Positions 14,196-23,906 of a DNA stretch of 27,961 nucleotides are shown one piece after another. The notes beneath the pieces were generated by a model, which saw only the letters and a list, made by a program, of their open reading frames with translations, did not search any database and was not told the origin of the DNA. This DNA comes from DASUZD01 sp036377055 (lineage in GTDB: Bacteria > Actinomycetota > Thermoleophilia > Gaiellales > Gaiellaceae), in contig DASUZD010000147.1 in NCBI GenBank assembly GCA_036377055.1, positions 1-27,961 of the forward strand, given 5' to 3'. The stretch's first letter is position 1. Every line of letters starts with the position of its first letter. A program made the translations under genes and the position numbers.

Positions 14196-15758
14196 GTGGA
14201 CGAGCGATCCGGCCGCCGGCTCGCCTGGTCGACGGCGATCTTCTCGCTCGCCACCGGCATCTCGCGGATCCTCGGGCTCGTCCGCGAAGTCGTCGCGAAG
14301 AACTACTTCGGCGTCAACGGGCCGATCAACGCGTTCGAGATCGCGTTCCTCGTGCCGAACACGGTCCGCGCGCTCGTCGCGGACGCGGCGCTCTCGTCAG
14401 CGTTCGTGCCGGTCTTCAGCGACCTGCTCGAGAAGGGCGAGCGGAAGCGCGCGTGGCGCGTCGCGTCGTCGCTCTTCTGGCTGATGCTCCTCGGCCTCGG
14501 CGCGCTGACGGCGCTCTTCGTGCTCGTCGCGCCGTGGGTGATGCCGCCGCTCTACCCGCACTACCGCCCGCTGCTCGTCGGGCTCTCGCAGCTGCTGTTC
14601 CCGCTCGTAGCGCTGCTCGGCGTCTCCGGGATCGTCGTCGGCGTCCTCAACTCGTACGACGAGTTCGCGATCCCCGCGCTGACGCCGGTGGCGTGGAACC
14701 TCGTGATCATCGCGGGGCTCGTCTTCGGCGTCCCGCACGTCCACGGCGCCGACCACAAGCTGTACGTCTACGCCGGCGCGATCCTCGCGGGGACGGTCGT
14801 GCAGGTCCTGCTGCCGATCCCGTGGCTGCGCGGCCGCGATGGCCGCCTCCGGCTCGTGCTCGACTGGCACGACCCGGCCGTCAGGCAGGTCTTCAAGCTG
14901 ATGCTGCCGGTCACGCTCGGCCTCGGCCTGATCAACGTCAACGCCCTGATCGACGGCGTGCTCGGCGGCTGGTTGATCAGCTCGAACGCGCCCGCGGCGA
15001 TCACGGCCGCCTTCCGCGTCTACATGCTCCCCCAGGGTGTGTTCTCGGTGGCGATCGCGACAGTGCTCTTTCCATCGCTCGCGCGGTTCGCCTCGAGGCG
15101 AGACATCGCCGGGTTCCGGGACACGACAGCGCTCGGCCTCCGGCAGATCGCGTTCCTGCTCGTCCCGGCGAGCATGGTCATCGCCGTCCTGGCCGAGCCG
15201 CTCATCCGCCTGATCTACCAGCGCGGCGCGTTCACGCCGAGCCAGACGCCGGTCGTCGCCGCGTGCCTCGCCGCCCTGACGCCGGGACTCACGTTCAACG
15301 GGACGATGCTGATGCTGAACCGCGCGTTCTTCAGCCTCCAGGACAACTGGGTTCCGACTGCGATCGCGCTCGGGAACCTCTTCGTGAACGCGGTGCTCGA
15401 CGTCGCGTTCTCGCCGTTCGGCACGTGGGGGATTCCCCTCGCGACGTCGGTCGTGAACATCGCGGGGACAGCGGCGTTGCTCGTCGTGCTGCGACGGCGG
15501 CTCGGCCGGATCGAGTTCGGTGAGGTTCTGCGGTCGTTCGCGCGCGTCCTTATCGCCTCGCTCGTCGCCGCAGGTGTCGCGTTCGCCGTCTGGAAGCTGC
15601 TGGACGCCGCCGTCGGCCGCTCGTCGGGCGGCCAGCTCCTCTCGCTCCTGCCCGCCCTGGCAGCCGCCGTCGTCGCCTATCTGGCCGCGGCCCGCGCTCT
15701 GCGGGTGCGCGAGATGCAGGCGCTACTCTCCTTGCGCAGTCGCTTCCGCCGCGGCTAG
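14196..15758 (+). CDS. murJ: Lipid II flippase MurJ (MviN family)
   Basis: This is a 520-residue MOP-superfamily membrane protein of the kind that flips the peptidoglycan precursor lipid II to the outer face of the membrane. The N-terminus (STAIFSLATGISRILGLVREVVAKNYFG) has the MviN hallmark sRilGlvRe. DAALSSAFVPVFSDLLEKGE matches the conserved aFvPvf region, and MLPQGVFSVAIATVLFPSLAR the central loop. About 14 hydrophobic segments fit the family. The GTG at 14196 follows a TATACT box by 8 nt. lepA starts 6 nt after its stop, so murJ, lepA and hemW are probably one transcript. Confidence 0.93.
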   Translation: MDERSGRRLAWSTAIFSLATGISRILGLVREVVAKNYFGVNGPINAFEIAFLVPNTVRALVADAALSSAFVPVFSDLLEKGERKRAWRVASSLFWLMLLGLGALTALFVLVAPWVMPPLYPHYRPLLVGLSQLLFPLVALLGVSGIVVGVLNSYDEFAIPALTPVAWNLVIIAGLVFGVPHVHGADHKLYVYAGAILAGTVVQVLLPIPWLRGRDGRLRLVLDWHDPAVRQVFKLMLPVTLGLGLINVNALIDGVLGGWLISSNAPAAITAAFRVYMLPQGVFSVAIATVLFPSLARFASRRDIAGFRDTTALGLRQIAFLLVPASMVIAVLAEPLIRLIYQRGAFTPSQTPVVAACLAALTPGLTFNGTMLMLNRAFFSLQDNWVPTAIALGNLFVNAVLDVAFSPFGTWGIPLATSVVNIAGTAALLVVLRRRLGRIEFGEVLRSFARVLIASLVAAGVAFAVWKLLDAAVGRSSGGQLLSLLPALAAAVVAYLAAARALRVREMQALLSLRSRFRRG

Positions 15759-15764
15759 GCGCCC

Positions 15765-17551
<1,787 letters not shown>

Positions 17552-17555
<4 letters not shown>

Positions 17556-18679
17556 GCGGGTCCGTGCGCCACCTGTACGTCCACCTGCCGTTCTGCGCGC
17601 ACCGCTGCGGCTATTGCGATTTCGTCACGGTCGTCGGCCGGCGCGGGCAGCACGCGGCGTACGTCGATGCGCTGCTCGAGGAGCTGGAGCTCGAGCGCGA
17701 GTTGCTCGCGCCTGAGCTGGAGACCGTGTTCCTCGGCGGCGGCACGCCGACCTTCACCGAGCCGTCCGAGCTCGCGCGTCTGCTCGCCGCGCTGCCCGCG
17801 GCGGAGGAGGTGACGGTCGAGGCGAACCCGGAGACGCTGACGCCGGAGCTGGCGCGACTGCTGCGCGAGGGCGGCGTGACGCGGGTCTCCCTCGGTGCGC
17901 AGAGCTTCACGGCTGAGCTGCTCTCGACGCTGGAGCGTCGCGTCTCGCCCGCCGCCGTCCGGGCCGCCGTCTACGCTCTCCGTGATGCCAGCTTCGACAA
18001 CATCTCGCTCGATCTCATCTACGGCGTTCCGGGCCAGAGCCCCGCCGACCTCGAGCACGATCTGAGCGAGGCGCTGGCGCTCGAGCCGGAGCACCTCTCG
18101 TGCTACGAGCTCGAGGCGAAGCCCGGGACGCGGTTCACCCACGCGCATGGCGCCGAGCTCAGCCGTCAATCCGAATACATGGAGGCCTACTTCGAGCGGG
18201 TCGTCGACCGGCTGGTCGGTGCCGGCTACCGCTGGTACGAGACGGCGAACTTCTGCCGAACCTCGGAGCGCGCAGCTGCGCGGGATCTGCGCGCGCGGCA
18301 CAACCTCGCGTACTGGCGCGGCCGCGACTACCTCGGCCTCGGGATCGGCGCCGTCTCGACGGTCGGCGACGCGCGCTGGCGGAACGCGCCTAGCCTGCCG
18401 AGGTACCTCCGCGCGCTCGCACTCGGCGAGCGACCGGAGCGCGAGCTGGAGCAGCTGACGGCCGACGTGAAGCGCCGGGAGCGAGCGATGCTCGGGCTCC
18501 GCCTCGACGAGCCGCTCGCGCTCGCGACGCTCGCGGAGACACTCGACGCGGAGGGCGTCGAGCGGCTCGAGGCGCTCGGGCTCGCACGTCGAGAGGCCGG
18601 AGCAGGCGGCGAGACGCTTGCCCTGACGAGTCGCGGCCGGTTCCTCGGGGACGGGGCGACGGCCGTCGCCCTCGCCTGA
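17552..18679 (+). CDS. hemW: HemW heme chaperone (radical-SAM, coproporphyrinogen-oxidase-like)
   Basis: This is a 375-residue radical-SAM protein with the cluster motif CAHRCGYC (Cys 15, 19, 22) near the start, then FLGGGTPT and VEANPET, and RVSLGAQSF. The HNLAYWRGRDYLGLGIGA segment is the HemW signature (HNxxYW) linked to heme binding in the family. It is often annotated as oxygen-independent coproporphyrinogen III oxidase, but the CxxxCxxC form without the extra HemN cysteine and the lepA neighbourhood point to HemW, which delivers heme to membrane enzymes. The ATG overlaps the lepA stop (ATGA). The C-terminal part is a winged-helix-like domain. Confidence 0.93.
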
Positions 18680-18697
18680 GCTCCTCCGGGCCACGAG

Positions 18698-18703
18698 TAC
18701 AAT
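18698..18703 (+). promoter_or_regulatory. -10 box upstream of hrcA
   Basis: TACAAT lies 13 nt upstream of the hrcA ATG. Unlike the leaderless cases here, a short leader with an AAAGG run (18712-18716) directly abuts the ATG. No CIRCE inverted repeat (TTAGCACTC-N9-GAGTGCTAA) is present between hemW and hrcA, and no clear -35 box was found. Confidence 0.45.
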
Positions 18704-18716
18704 CTGCCTGCAAAGG

Positions 18717-19748
18717 ATGCGGATCGACCTGACACCGAGGCAGCGCGAGATCCTTCGCCTGGTCGTCGAGGAGTACGTCGGCTCTGGCCAGCCTGTCGGC
18801 TCGAAGCACCTCGTCGAGAGCGCCGCGATGACGGTCTCGCCGTCGACGGTGCGGTACGAGCTTGCCGAGCTCGAGACCTTCGGCCTGCTCACCCATCCGC
18901 ACACGTCCGCCGGACGGGTCCCGACCGATCGGGGCTATCGCTTCTACGTCGACGCGCTGCTGGAGCGGCTCGAACCGCGCCCGGCGCCCTTCGAGCTCGA
19001 CCTCTCCCTCGTCCGGAGCGAGGTCGAAGCGGCGTTGCAGGCGACGACGGAGGTGCTCTCGGAGGTCACGAGCCTGCTCGCGCTCGTCTCCGCGCCGCCG
19101 CTCGAGACCACGACCGTCCGCCACGTCGAGGTGCTCCTGCTCCAGCCGACGGTGGTGATGGTGGTCGTGATCACCTCGACGGGCGGAGTCACGAAGCACA
19201 TCGCAACCTTCGACGAGGCGGTCGACTCGGGGCTGCCGAAGTGGGCGGGCGAGTATCTGAACGAGCGCGTCGCAGGCCTCCAGCTCGGAACCCACCTGCT
19301 GCGGCAGCGGTTCGAGGATCCGGCCCTGTCGGCGCGCGAGCGCGCGTTTCTCGACCGCCTCCGGCCCGCGTTCGTGGAGCTCCTGCGGGCGGAGCAGCGG
19401 CTGTACGTCGGCGGGGCGGCGACGCTGTTGGAGGACGTCCGCGCCGACGAGCTCGGCGCGTACCGTCGCCTGCTCGAGGTGCTCGAGAAGCGCGCGGCGC
19501 TGCTCGAGATCGTCGGCGAGGCCCTCGACCCGAAGCGGCCGTTCGTGCGCGTCGGCGGCGAGCTCGACAACCCGGCCTTGCACGACGTCGCCCTGGTCGG
19601 CGCGTCCTACGGCCTGACACACCGCACGCTCGGCGCAGTGGGGCTGCTCGGGCCCGTCCGGATGGACTACGAGATGGCGATCCGCTCGGTGCGCGCTGCC
19701 GCGGTCGAGCTGTCCCGTTTCGTCGAGGGGATCTACGCGGAGAACTGA
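18717..19748 (+). CDS. hrcA: Heat-inducible transcription repressor HrcA
   Basis: This is a 343-residue repressor of class I heat-shock genes, which normally binds CIRCE operators with help from GroEL. The N-terminal winged helix contains LTPRQREILRLVVEEYVGSGQPVGSKHLVE and MTVSPSTVRYELAELETFGLLTHPHTSAGRVPTDRGYRFYVD, nearly the consensus for the family. The rest is the GAF-like dimerisation domain, ending with ALVGASYGLTHRTLGAVGLLGPVRMDYEMAI, where GxxxG.lgViGPtRMdY is the usual C-terminal signature. The length is standard. dnaJ follows after 48 nt behind its own -10 box. The usual partners grpE and dnaK are not in the window. Confidence 0.95.
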   Translation: MRIDLTPRQREILRLVVEEYVGSGQPVGSKHLVESAAMTVSPSTVRYELAELETFGLLTHPHTSAGRVPTDRGYRFYVDALLERLEPRPAPFELDLSLVRSEVEAALQATTEVLSEVTSLLALVSAPPLETTTVRHVEVLLLQPTVVMVVVITSTGGVTKHIATFDEAVDSGLPKWAGEYLNERVAGLQLGTHLLRQRFEDPALSARERAFLDRLRPAFVELLRAEQRLYVGGAATLLEDVRADELGAYRRLLEVLEKRAALLEIVGEALDPKRPFVRVGGELDNPALHDVALVGASYGLTHRTLGAVGLLGPVRMDYEMAIRSVRAAAVELSRFVEGIYAEN

Positions 19749-19782
19749 TTCGCGCGCCTCAGGCCACCACGGCCGGCGCCGA

Positions 19783-19788
19783 TACCCT
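19783..19788 (+). promoter_or_regulatory. -10-like box of dnaJ (leaderless geometry)
   Basis: TACCCT (TANNNT form) ends 8 nt before the ATG at 19797, the same spacing as for livJ, murJ and the leuS leader ORF. If used, it gives a leaderless dnaJ mRNA. It also argues against the alternative TTG at 19788, which overlaps the hexamer. Confidence 0.4.
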
Positions 19789-19796
19789 TGACGACC

Positions 19797-20918
19797 ATGG
19801 CGACGACCGAGCGCGACTACTACGAGATCCTCGGCCTCCAGCGCGGCGCGAGCGACACCGACATCAAGAAGGCGTTCCGCCGGCTCGCGCGCGAGCTCCA
19901 CCCCGACGTGTCACAGGCGCCCGACGCCGAGGAGCGGTTTCGGGAGGTCGCGGAGGCCTACGAGGTGCTCTCGAAGTCCGAGACGCGGGAGCTCTACGAC
20001 CGCTACGGGCACGCCGGGCTGCGGAGCGGCGGCTTCACGCCGGGCCACTTCGACCTCGGCAACCTCGCCGACATCTTCTCCGCCTTCTTCGGCGACGACC
20101 TCTTCGTCGGCGGCGGCCGCGCGCGGCAGCGTTCGCGCGGGGCGGACGTGGCCGCAGAGGTCGAGGTCGAGCTGGTCGAGGCTGCGACTGGAACGAAGCG
20201 CGACGTGCCGTTCAAGGTGGCGACGCCCTGCGACCGGTGCAGCGGGAGCGGCGCCGAGCCGGGCACTCGACCCGCGACATGCGCTACGTGCGAGGGGACG
20301 GGCTACGTGCGGCAGGTCTCGCGCAGCTCGTTCGGTCAGTTCGTTCGGACCCACGCCTGCCCGCATTGCAACGGCGCGGGCGCCGTGATCGAGCACCCGT
20401 GCGAGCAGTGCGAGGGCGGCGGGCGCGTCGTGGAGGAGCGGAAGCTCGACGTCGAGATCCCGCCGGGGATCCACGACGGGCAGCGAATCCGGCTCAGCGG
20501 CGAGGGTCATGCGGGGCTCTCCGGAGGACGCGCAGGCGACCTCTTCGTGCTCGTCCACGTCCGGCCCGACCCGCGCTTCGTTCGCGAAGGAGACGACATC
20601 TTCTCCACCGTCGACCTGACCGTGACCGACGCGGCGTTGGGGACGACGGTGCAGCTTCCCACCCTCGACGGTGACGCGGAGCTCAGCTTCGACCCCGGCA
20701 CGCAGCCGGGCGAGATCCGGGTCCTGCGCGGCCGCGGCATGCCCGTCCTCCAGGGATTCGGCCGCGGCGACCACCGCGTCCTCGTCAACGTCGCGGTGCC
20801 GAGGCGCCTCACCGACGAGCAGCGCCGCCTGCTCGAGCAGTTCGCGGACAGCACGAGCGCCGACAATTACCGCGAGGACGAGAGCTTCTTCGACAAGCTG
20901 AAGAGCGCGTTCCGCTGA
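19797..20918 (+). CDS. dnaJ: Chaperone protein DnaJ
   Basis: This is a 373-residue type I J-protein that stimulates DnaK ATPase and binds unfolded clients. The J domain has DYYEILGLQRGAS and the essential HPD at residues 35-37 (ELHPDV). A G/F-type linker follows (GHFDLGNLADIFSAFFGDDLF). Four zinc-finger repeats CDRCSGSG, CATCEGTG, CPHCNGAG and CEQCEGGG form the two zinc sites. The C-terminal substrate domain includes GDLFVLVHVRPDPRFVREGDDI. ATG at 19797 was preferred to an in-frame TTG at 19788 because it gives the family N-terminus and the right distance from the -10 box. The end overlaps the proposed CTG start of prmA as CTGA. Confidence 0.95.
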   Translation: MATTERDYYEILGLQRGASDTDIKKAFRRLARELHPDVSQAPDAEERFREVAEAYEVLSKSETRELYDRYGHAGLRSGGFTPGHFDLGNLADIFSAFFGDDLFVGGGRARQRSRGADVAAEVEVELVEAATGTKRDVPFKVATPCDRCSGSGAEPGTRPATCATCEGTGYVRQVSRSSFGQFVRTHACPHCNGAGAVIEHPCEQCEGGGRVVEERKLDVEIPPGIHDGQRIRLSGEGHAGLSGGRAGDLFVLVHVRPDPRFVREGDDIFSTVDLTVTDAALGTTVQLPTLDGDAELSFDPGTQPGEIRVLRGRGMPVLQGFGRGDHRVLVNVAVPRRLTDEQRRLLEQFADSTSADNYREDESFFDKLKSAFR

Positions 20919-21715
20919 GCCTCCGCCGCGTCTCGATCAGCGTCCCTCCCGAACGGGGCGAGGAGGCACGGGCGTCGATGATCGCGCTCTTCCCCGAGGG
21001 TTTCGAGGAGCTGGAGTCGCCCGACGGGCTGGAGCTCGTCGCTTACACGGACGCCCGCGGCGAGGAACGGCTCTGGCAGGTCTTCGGCGGCGCCGGGGTC
21101 GCCGACGTCGAGGCAGGTTGGGAGGAGCGCTGGCGCCAGTTCCACCGCCCCGTCCGGATCGGCCCGCTCTGGATCGGGCCGCCCTGGGAGGCGCCCCCCG
21201 CCGACGCGATCGCGGTGGTCGTCGATCCGGGCGCGGCGTTCGGCACCGGCGCCCACCCGACGACGCGTCTGTCGATCGAGCTCCTCGCGACGCTCCCTCC
21301 GACCGGCAGCCTCCTCGACGTCGGCTGCGGCTCCGGCGTGCTCGCGATCGCGGCCGCAAAGCTTGGGTTCGCCCCGGTGGCGGCGGTCGACGTCGAGGCG
21401 CAGGCCGTGTCGGAGACGCAGCGGAACGCCGCCGCGAACGCGGTCACGGTCGAGGCTCGCTGCGTCGACGCGCTCCATGCCCAGCTCCCGCCCATGTACG
21501 TGGCCGTGGCGAACGTCACCCTCGCTGCAGTCGAGACGCTCGCGCGGCGCCTCGTCTGCGATCGCCTCGTCACGTCGGGATACCTCGTCTCCGACGAGCC
21601 GGCCTTGCCGGGCTGGGATCGTGTGGAACGGCGTGAGCTCGAAGGTTGGGCGGCAGACCTCTCGCGCCCGGCCGTTCGCCGAGCCGGACGAGGCCGCCCG
21701 GCTGTTCAGCGTTAG
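20915..21715 (+). CDS. prmA: Ribosomal protein L11 methyltransferase PrmA (proposed CTG start)
   Basis: This is a SAM-dependent methyltransferase of the PrmA family that trimethylates ribosomal protein L11. AVVVDPGAAFGTGAHPTTRL is the PrmA signature, LLDVGCGSGVLAIAAAKLG is SAM motif I, and VAVANVTLAAV corresponds to the substrate-site N[IV]. The first ATG in frame is at 20978, but the frame remains coding upstream: LRRVSISVPPERGEEARASMIALFPEGFEEL matches the normal PrmA N-terminal domain, so that ATG would cut off about 21 residues. The frame has no ATG, GTG or TTG upstream that would restore them. A CTG at 20915-20917 overlaps the dnaJ stop as CTGA, mirroring the ATGA/GTGA couplings nearby, and gives a 266-residue protein starting MSLRRVSI. 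Family identity is firm; the exact start is inferred. Confidence 0.82.
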   Translation: MSLRRVSISVPPERGEEARASMIALFPEGFEELESPDGLELVAYTDARGEERLWQVFGGAGVADVEAGWEERWRQFHRPVRIGPLWIGPPWEAPPADAIAVVVDPGAAFGTGAHPTTRLSIELLATLPPTGSLLDVGCGSGVLAIAAAKLGFAPVAAVDVEAQAVSETQRNAAANAVTVEARCVDALHAQLPPMYVAVANVTLAAVETLARRLVCDRLVTSGYLVSDEPALPGWDRVERRELEGWAADLSRPAVRRAGRGRPAVQR

Positions 21716-21765
21716 GCACGAAACCGGCACACGGCTAACGCAGCAGCCGCGATATCGTGACCGCA

Positions 21766-21783
21766 GGGGTCCAGGGGGACCCC
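21766..21783 (+). repeat. Inverted repeat between prmA and mtaB
   Basis: GGGGTCC (21766-21772) and GGACCCC (21777-21783) form a perfect 7-bp stem with a 4-nt loop in the gap after prmA. No T-run follows (ACGGGGG instead). It could be a weak or Rho-assisted terminator before the mtaB promoter. Confidence 0.4.
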
Positions 21784-21828
21784 ACGGGGGCGGTTGGGGG
21801 CACGGAATCGCGGGCGCCAAGGTGGTAT

Positions 21829-21834
21829 TAGAGT
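21829..21834 (+). promoter_or_regulatory. -10-like box of mtaB
   Basis: TAGAGT, within GGTATTAGAGT, lies 9 nt before the GTG at 21844 in an otherwise GC-rich stretch. The geometry is within one nucleotide of the leaderless starts of livJ, murJ and dnaJ. No Shine-Dalgarno or convincing -35 box is visible. Confidence 0.4.
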
Positions 21835-21843
21835 CCAGACCCC

Positions 21844-23037
21844 GTGGCGACCTTCTCGATCCGCTTTCTCGGCTGCAAGGTCTCCCAGACGGACGCTCAG
21901 GAGGTGCGCGAGCGCCTGCTCGCGGACGGCCACCTGGAGCGGTCGCCCGGCGAGGCCGACGTCGCGGTCGTCAACACCTGCTGCGTGACCCACGAGGCAC
22001 TCCGGAAGTCGCGGCACGCCGCGGCTCGCGCGGCGCGGACGCACGGGCGCGTCTACGTGACCGGCTGCGGCGCGAACCTCGCGGGAGACGCCTTCGCAGG
22101 GCTGCCGACCAACGTCCGCGTGATCCCGCGGCGAAGCGAGGAGACCGCAGCCGCGATCGCCGGCGACGTGGGCGCGATCGGCTGCGTGCAGGCGGACGCC
22201 CGCCTCGACCGGGTGCGCGCTTTCGTGAAGGTGCAGGACGGGTGCAGCTTCTCCTGTCATTTCTGCGTCGTCCCGCTCGTCCGCGGCCGCTCCCGCAGCC
22301 GGCCGGCGGCAGCCGTGCTCCGCGAGGCACGGCGGCGGGTAGCGCAGGGTCACCGCGAAGTGGTTCTGACGGGCATCAACCTCGGCTGCTACCGCGATCG
22401 CACGGCCGGCTACGGGCTCGCGCGCCTGGTGCGTGAGGTTGGCGCGATCCCCGGGCTCGACCGGCTCAGGCTGTCGTCGATCGAGGTGAACCACGTGGAC
22501 GCCGAGCTCGTCGCCGCGCTACGCGCGACGCCCTCGGTTGCGCATCACCTGCACGTCCCGCTCCAGTCCGGCGACGACGCGATCCTGAAGGCCATGGCCC
22601 GCCGGTACACAGTGTCGACGTTCCTCCGCCGGCTCGAGCCGCTCGCGGACTTCAACCTGACGACCGACGCGATCGTCGGGTTTCCGGGCGAGGACGACCG
22701 CGCGTTCGAGAACACGGTCGCGGCCGTCGAGCGCGCCAGGATCACCAAGATCCACGTCTTCCCCTACTCGCCCAGGCCTGGGACGGTCACGGCCGGTGAA
22801 GACACCGTCCCGCTGCAGGTGAAGAAGGAGCGCAGCGCGCGCCTCCGGGCGGCGTCCGAAGCGGCGTGCCGCGCGAGGTGGCGCTCGAAGCTCGGCGAGG
22901 TCGACAGGGTGCTCGTCGACCGTCCGAGGCGCGGCTACGGAGACGACTACTCCCCGTGGCTGGTCGACGCGCCGGTCGGGGCGCTCGTACGGGTGCGCGC
23001 GGCCGCGGTCGTGGAGGAGGGGATCCTCGCTGCCTGA
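21844..23037 (+). CDS. mtaB: tRNA t6A37 methylthiotransferase MtaB (MiaB/RimO family)
   Basis: This is a 397-residue methylthiotransferase. The N-terminal UPF0004 domain carries the three auxiliary-cluster cysteines: C11 in RFLGCKVSQTDAQ, C46 or C47 in VVNTCCVT, and C75 in VTGCGA. The radical-SAM core has CSFSCHFC (Cys 134, 138, 141) followed by VVPLVRGRSRSR. LHVPLQSGDD, MARRYT and TDAIVGFPGEDD are typical. GCKVSQTDAQ and the CxxxCxFC-VVPxxRG sequence favour MtaB, which makes ms2t6A at position 37 of tRNAs reading ANN codons, over MiaB or RimO. The C-terminal TRAM-like part is short. Its stop overlaps the next gene's proposed CTG start. Confidence 0.88.
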   Translation: MATFSIRFLGCKVSQTDAQEVRERLLADGHLERSPGEADVAVVNTCCVTHEALRKSRHAAARAARTHGRVYVTGCGANLAGDAFAGLPTNVRVIPRRSEETAAAIAGDVGAIGCVQADARLDRVRAFVKVQDGCSFSCHFCVVPLVRGRSRSRPAAAVLREARRRVAQGHREVVLTGINLGCYRDRTAGYGLARLVREVGAIPGLDRLRLSSIEVNHVDAELVAALRATPSVAHHLHVPLQSGDDAILKAMARRYTVSTFLRRLEPLADFNLTTDAIVGFPGEDDRAFENTVAAVERARITKIHVFPYSPRPGTVTAGEDTVPLQVKKERSARLRAASEAACRARWRSKLGEVDRVLVDRPRRGYGDDYSPWLVDAPVGALVRVRAAAVVEEGILAA

Positions 23038-23359
23038 CGACTGCCTCTTCTGCCGGCTCGTTCGCGAAGGCGACCACGTTCGCGCGGCCGACGGGTTCGT
23101 CGCGATCCGCGACATCAACCCCAAGGCCGACACGCACCTGCTCGTCATCCCCGAGCGCCACGTCGACTCGTTTCGGGAGGTCTCCGAGCTCCCGGCCGAC
23201 GAGGCGAAGCGGATGCTCGACTTCGTCGCCGAGACGGCGCGCGAAGCAGGGCTCGAGGACTATCGCGTCGTGGTGAACGTCGGCGAGGGCGGCGGGCAGA
23301 CGATCTTCCACCTCCATTGGCACGTGCTCGGCGGCCGTCTCCGCGGGATGCCGGCATGA
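23030..23359 (+). CDS. HIT-family protein (histidine triad hydrolase), proposed CTG start
   Basis: This is a 109-residue HIT protein. The zinc-type cysteine pair CLFC is at residues 5-8, INPKADTHLLVIPERHVDS is the conserved N-terminal strand region, and HLHWH (His 94, 96, 98) with VVNVGEGGGQTIFHLHWHVLGG is the catalytic triad signature. Such proteins hydrolyse nucleoside phosphoramidates or dinucleotide tags. No ATG, GTG or TTG is available before the core domain. CTG at 23030-23032 gives MPDDCLFCRL, the usual HIT start, and is preceded by a strong GGAGGAGGGG (23013-23022) with a 7-nt spacer. It overlaps the mtaB stop by 8 nt, and its own TGA overlaps the yqeY ATG. The HIT-yqeY pairing between mtaB and phoH is common in Gram-positive bacteria. 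Confidence 0.85.
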   Translation: MPDDCLFCRLVREGDHVRAADGFVAIRDINPKADTHLLVIPERHVDSFREVSELPADEAKRMLDFVAETAREAGLEDYRVVVNVGEGGGQTIFHLHWHVLGGRLRGMPA

Positions 23360-23799
23360 GCCTGATCGATCGCCTGGAGGACGAGCTCAAGCAGGCGATG
23401 CTCGCGCGCGACGATGGGAGGCGTGACGCGCTGCGGCTCGTCCTGTCGAGCCTGCGCGGCGCGGAGAAGGAGCTCCAGCGGCCGCTGCACGACGACGAGG
23501 AGCTTCAGGTGCTCCAGCGTGAGCGCAAGCGGAGGCTCGAGGCCGCAGAGGCGTTCCGCACCGGCGGGCGCGACGAGCAGGCCGAGCGCGAGGAGGCGGA
23601 GCTCGAGGTGCTCCAGGAGTTCATGCCCGAGCCGGTCGACGAGGAGGAGCTCGAGGAGATCGTCGACAGCGCGATCGCGGAGGTCGGCGCGACGAGCATG
23701 CGCGACTTCGGCCGCGTGATGGCGGACGTGATGCCGCAGGTCTCAGGACGCGCGGACGGCTCAACGGTCAGCCAGCTCGTGCGCGAGAAGCTCGCGTAG
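23356..23799 (+). CDS. yqeY: GatB/YqeY domain protein
   Basis: This is a 147-residue helical protein of the YqeY family, related to the tRNA-binding tail domain of the GatB amidotransferase subunit. It opens with SLIDRLEDELKQAMLARDDGRRDALRLVLSSLRGAEKE, close to the consensus (l..dlk.Amkakdk.rl.vLRlils.ik..E). Further on are AFRTGGRDEQAEREEAELEVLQEFMPEPVDEEELE and DFGRVMADVMPQVSGRADGSTVSQLVREKL, the paired helical halves. Its exact role is unknown; a link to tRNA-dependent amidation or tRNA quality is inferred from the family. The ATG overlaps the HIT stop by ATGA. Confidence 0.92.
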   Translation: MSLIDRLEDELKQAMLARDDGRRDALRLVLSSLRGAEKELQRPLHDDEELQVLQRERKRRLEAAEAFRTGGRDEQAEREEAELEVLQEFMPEPVDEEELEEIVDSAIAEVGATSMRDFGRVMADVMPQVSGRADGSTVSQLVREKLA

Positions 23800-23815
23800 C
23801 GCCCCAACCTCCCCC

Positions 23816-23835
23816 AGGGGGTTGAAGAACCCCCT
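23816..23835. terminator. Bidirectional stem-loop between yqeY and the NlpC/P60 gene
   Basis: AGGGGGTT (23816-23823) and AACCCCCT (23828-23835) form a perfect 8-bp stem with a GAAG loop between the convergent ends of yqeY and the wall hydrolase gene. No T-run follows on either strand, but position and symmetry suit a shared transcription end. Confidence 0.5.
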
Positions 23836-23906
23836 GACCAAACGCTACCGGCGGTGACGCCACGCGTCTGTGCCGGATTGGTGACTTTCTCGTCCGCGTC
23901 CGCGCG

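Noticed and set aside
19788..19796. TTG start for dnaJ three codons upstream
   Set aside because: The ATG at 19797 gives the usual J-domain start, and the TTG overlaps the putative -10 box.
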